Source of the DNA: Clostridiales bacterium
Lineage (GTDB): Bacteria; Bacillota; Clostridia; Oscillospirales; QAMX01
Direction of reading: 5' to 3'
Assembly (NCBI GenBank): GCA_016285815.1
Contig: JAEERN010000007.1
Coordinates: forward strand, 1-8,016
Length of the DNA: 8,016 bases
Shown: piece by piece, positions 6,599 through 8,016 of the stretch
Numbering within the stretch: position 1 is the stretch's first letter
Layout: each line of letters starts with the position of its first letter
Translations under genes and position numbers: made by a program
Notes under the pieces: model-generated
Databases searched by the model: none
Seen by the model: the letters and a program-made list of their open reading frames with translations, nothing else
Told to the model about the DNA's origin: nothing

Positions 6599-6641
6599 CG
6601 AAAGAGAGTCGGGCCCCCGGCCGGACCGGGCGGGGAGACGG

Positions 6642-8016
6642 TCAAAGCCGCTGGACCGCGGCGCCCAGGGCTTCGGCCAGGCGCGCGTCGCGCTCGCGGC
6701 AGGTGAACAGGATGATCTGGCGAGAGCGGGCCGCCTCGGCCAGGAAGGTCAGCGCCAGACGGGCGCGGCCGTCGTCGTACATGGCCAGCACGTCGTCCAG
6801 CAGCAGGGGGACGGTCGGATCCGGGACCGCCAGCTCGGACAGGGCCAGACGGACCGAGAGCCAGGCCTGGTCCGCGGCGCCCCGGCTCAGCGAGAGCAGC
6901 CGGCGCGCCACCGCCTCACCCGCGGGGACGGCGGAGGCCTCCAGCTCGCGGGTCAGATGCAGCTCGCCGTAGCGGCCGTCCGTCAGGGCCGTGAAGATCT
7001 CTTCGGCCCGGGCGGCGATGCGCGGCGTCAGATCGCGGCTGAACTCTTCGCCGCAGGCGGCGGTCAGCTCCCGCGCCAGCTCCAGCGCGTCGTACTCGTC
7101 GGTCAGGCGGGCGATCTCCGCCTCGGTCTCGGCCAAGCGGCTCTTGAGCTCGCCCAGATCGCCCAGGCGGGACACCTCGCCCCGCATCCGCTCCATGGAC
7201 AGCTCCGCCTCCCGCAGCGAGGCCGACAGCGCGGCCTCAGCGGCGCGCAGATCGCTCTCCGGCAGGCGGGGCGCCCGGATCGGCGCCTCCGGCGCCGGCG
7301 AAGCGGCGAGGTTCGCGGCGGTCTCGGACAGGATGCGGCATTTTTCGCGCTTTTTCGCGTATTCGTCCAACAGGGCCTTCAAGTGCGCCGCGTCCCGCGC
7401 GGAATCGGCGGGGTCCAGTCCCAGCTCGCGCGCGGCGCTTTGGGTGCTGCGGCGCAAAAACTGAAGCCGGTCGTCGATGTCGCCCAGCTCGTCCTCCAGC
7501 GCGGCGAGCTCTCCGCGGCGCGCGTCGGCGTCGCGGCAGTACAGAACGTAGCCCCGGGCCACGTCGGGGAACCGCCCGGGATCGCCGCACCCCCAGCGGG
7601 CGCAGACGGCGCGGGCCTCTTTTTTGCCCTTCAGCGCGGAGACCGTGCCGGCGACGGCCAGGACCAGCAGCAGCAGCGCGCCGCCGAAGCACGCCTCGGC
7701 GGGAACGCGCACCATCAGGTCCGACCGGTCGCAAAGCGTCAGCAGCAGCACGCCGGCGGCGACCAGAAGGGCCGCGGCGGCGAACAGCCAGTATTTGGGG
7801 CGGGCCGACAGGAGCCTGCGGCAGCGGGCGCTCTCGGTCCGGGCCAGCTCGACGGCGGAGTCGGGGTGACAGCCGCCGAAAAAGCGGAATTCTTCGGGAA
7901 CGCCGCCGCTCTCGTTCTCGCGGCTCAGCCGGTAGAGCAGGGACTCCTTGGCGCGCCGCTCGGCCTCCAGCCCGGCGGCGGTGCGGAAGGCGGCCTCGGC
8001 GTCGGACACGGCCCCG
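6642..8016 (-). CDS. YhaN/SMC-like AAA ATPase, C-terminal part (5' truncated by window edge)
   Basis: This is the C-terminal part of a large SMC/Rad50-like ATPase of the YhaN type. The frame stays open to the right edge, so the N-terminal Walker A half is not in view; the GTG at 8009 is probably internal. Residue numbers count from that GTG. Two hydrophobic helices (about 74-92 and 106-126) are followed by charged, Leu/Glu/Arg-rich stretches likely to be coiled coil (about 160-230 and 252-315). Then come an ABC-type signature LSRGAADQ (374-381), a Walker B strand PLLLDDVL (401-408) with a downstream YDD, and a final strand QIILFTCR (431-438) where the switch (H-loop) residue would sit. Here that residue is Arg rather than the His or Gln I would expect. 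YhaN proteins are usually paired with an SbcD-like nuclease and linked to DNA repair; the partner would lie upstream, outside the window. The nuclease-partner role is inferred from the family. The stop lies 62 bases before lepA. Confidence 0.8.
   Translation of the reverse strand, partial: GAVSDAEAAFRTAAGLEAERRAKESLLYRLSRENESGGVPEEFRFFGGCHPDSAVELARTESARCRRLLSARPKYWLFAAAALLVAAGVLLLTLCDRSDLMVRVPAEACFGGALLLLVLAVAGTVSALKGKKEARAVCARWGCGDPGRFPDVARGYVLYCRDADARRGELAALEDELGDIDDRLQFLRRSTQSAARELGLDPADSARDAAHLKALLDEYAKKREKCRILSETAANLAASPAPEAPIRAPRLPESDLRAAEAALSASLREAELSMERMRGEVSRLGDLGELKSRLAETEAEIARLTDEYDALELARELTAACGEEFSRDLTPRIAARAEEIFTALTDGRYGELHLTRELEASAVPAGEAVARRLLSLSRGAADQAWLSVRLALSELAVPDPTVPLLLDDVLAMYDDGRARLALTFLAEAARSRQIILFTCRERDARLAEALGAAVQRL

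Noticed and set aside
6616..6630. CCCGG/CCGGG hairpin between the ATPase gene and lepA as a terminator
   Set aside because: Only five clean pairs and no T run follows in the leftward direction, only CTCTCTTT some bases later.
6577..6645. Longer lepA from a TTG start at 6645 overlapping the ATPase stop
   Set aside because: The added 22 residues are Pro/Gly-rich and not part of LepA; the ATG at 6579 has a ribosome binding site and matches the family N-terminus.
4732..6972. 746-codon open frame on the plus strand
   Set aside because: It lies antisense to lepA and neighbours, reads as Val/Gly/Asp/His-rich low-information protein without recognisable domains, and is explained by GC-rich codon bias on the opposite strand.

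Overview
The window is a GC-rich bacterial chromosome segment, roughly two thirds G+C by eye. Every supported gene lies on the minus strand, so the window reads from right to left. Strong AAGGAGG-type ribosome binding sites, a YhaN-type SMC-like ATPase, the lepA-hemW pair, an ACT-domain/UPF0210 pair and a DUF5684-like membrane protein together suggest a high-GC Firmicute, most likely a Clostridia/Oscillospirales-like gut anaerobe. This assignment is inferred from gene content and style; there is no rRNA marker.

Right to left: a 5'-truncated SMC/YhaN-like ATPase (6642-8016, runs off the window); lepA (elongation factor 4); hemW (radical-SAM heme chaperone, overlapping lepA by 8 bases); a small ACT-domain protein 3 bases after hemW; a UPF0210/PFL-fold protein 13 bases further on; and a four-helix DUF5684-like membrane protein. 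Spacing is tight and no convincing terminator is visible until a strong one at 1499-1544, so these six genes probably form or end one transcription unit whose promoter is outside the window.

Behind that terminator a consensus-like promoter (TTGACA, 18-base spacer, TAAAAT) sits inside a GC-rich inverted repeat and drives guaA with a leader of only about 33 bases. This GuaA is the most unusual item. The ATP-pyrophosphatase and dimerisation domains look complete, but the N-terminal glutamine amidotransferase domain has shrunk to about 75 residues. It stops just before the nucleophile elbow and resumes at the linker, so the catalytic Cys and His/Glu are gone. Such an enzyme would need free ammonia or a separate glutaminase to make GMP.

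The leftmost 154 bases carry no gene. They are relatively A+T-rich and contain four copies of GGTTGCAC in alternating orientation, an 11-bp tandem duplication and a perfect 14-bp palindrome followed by T runs. No tRNA, rRNA, CRISPR array, insertion sequence or phage gene was seen.
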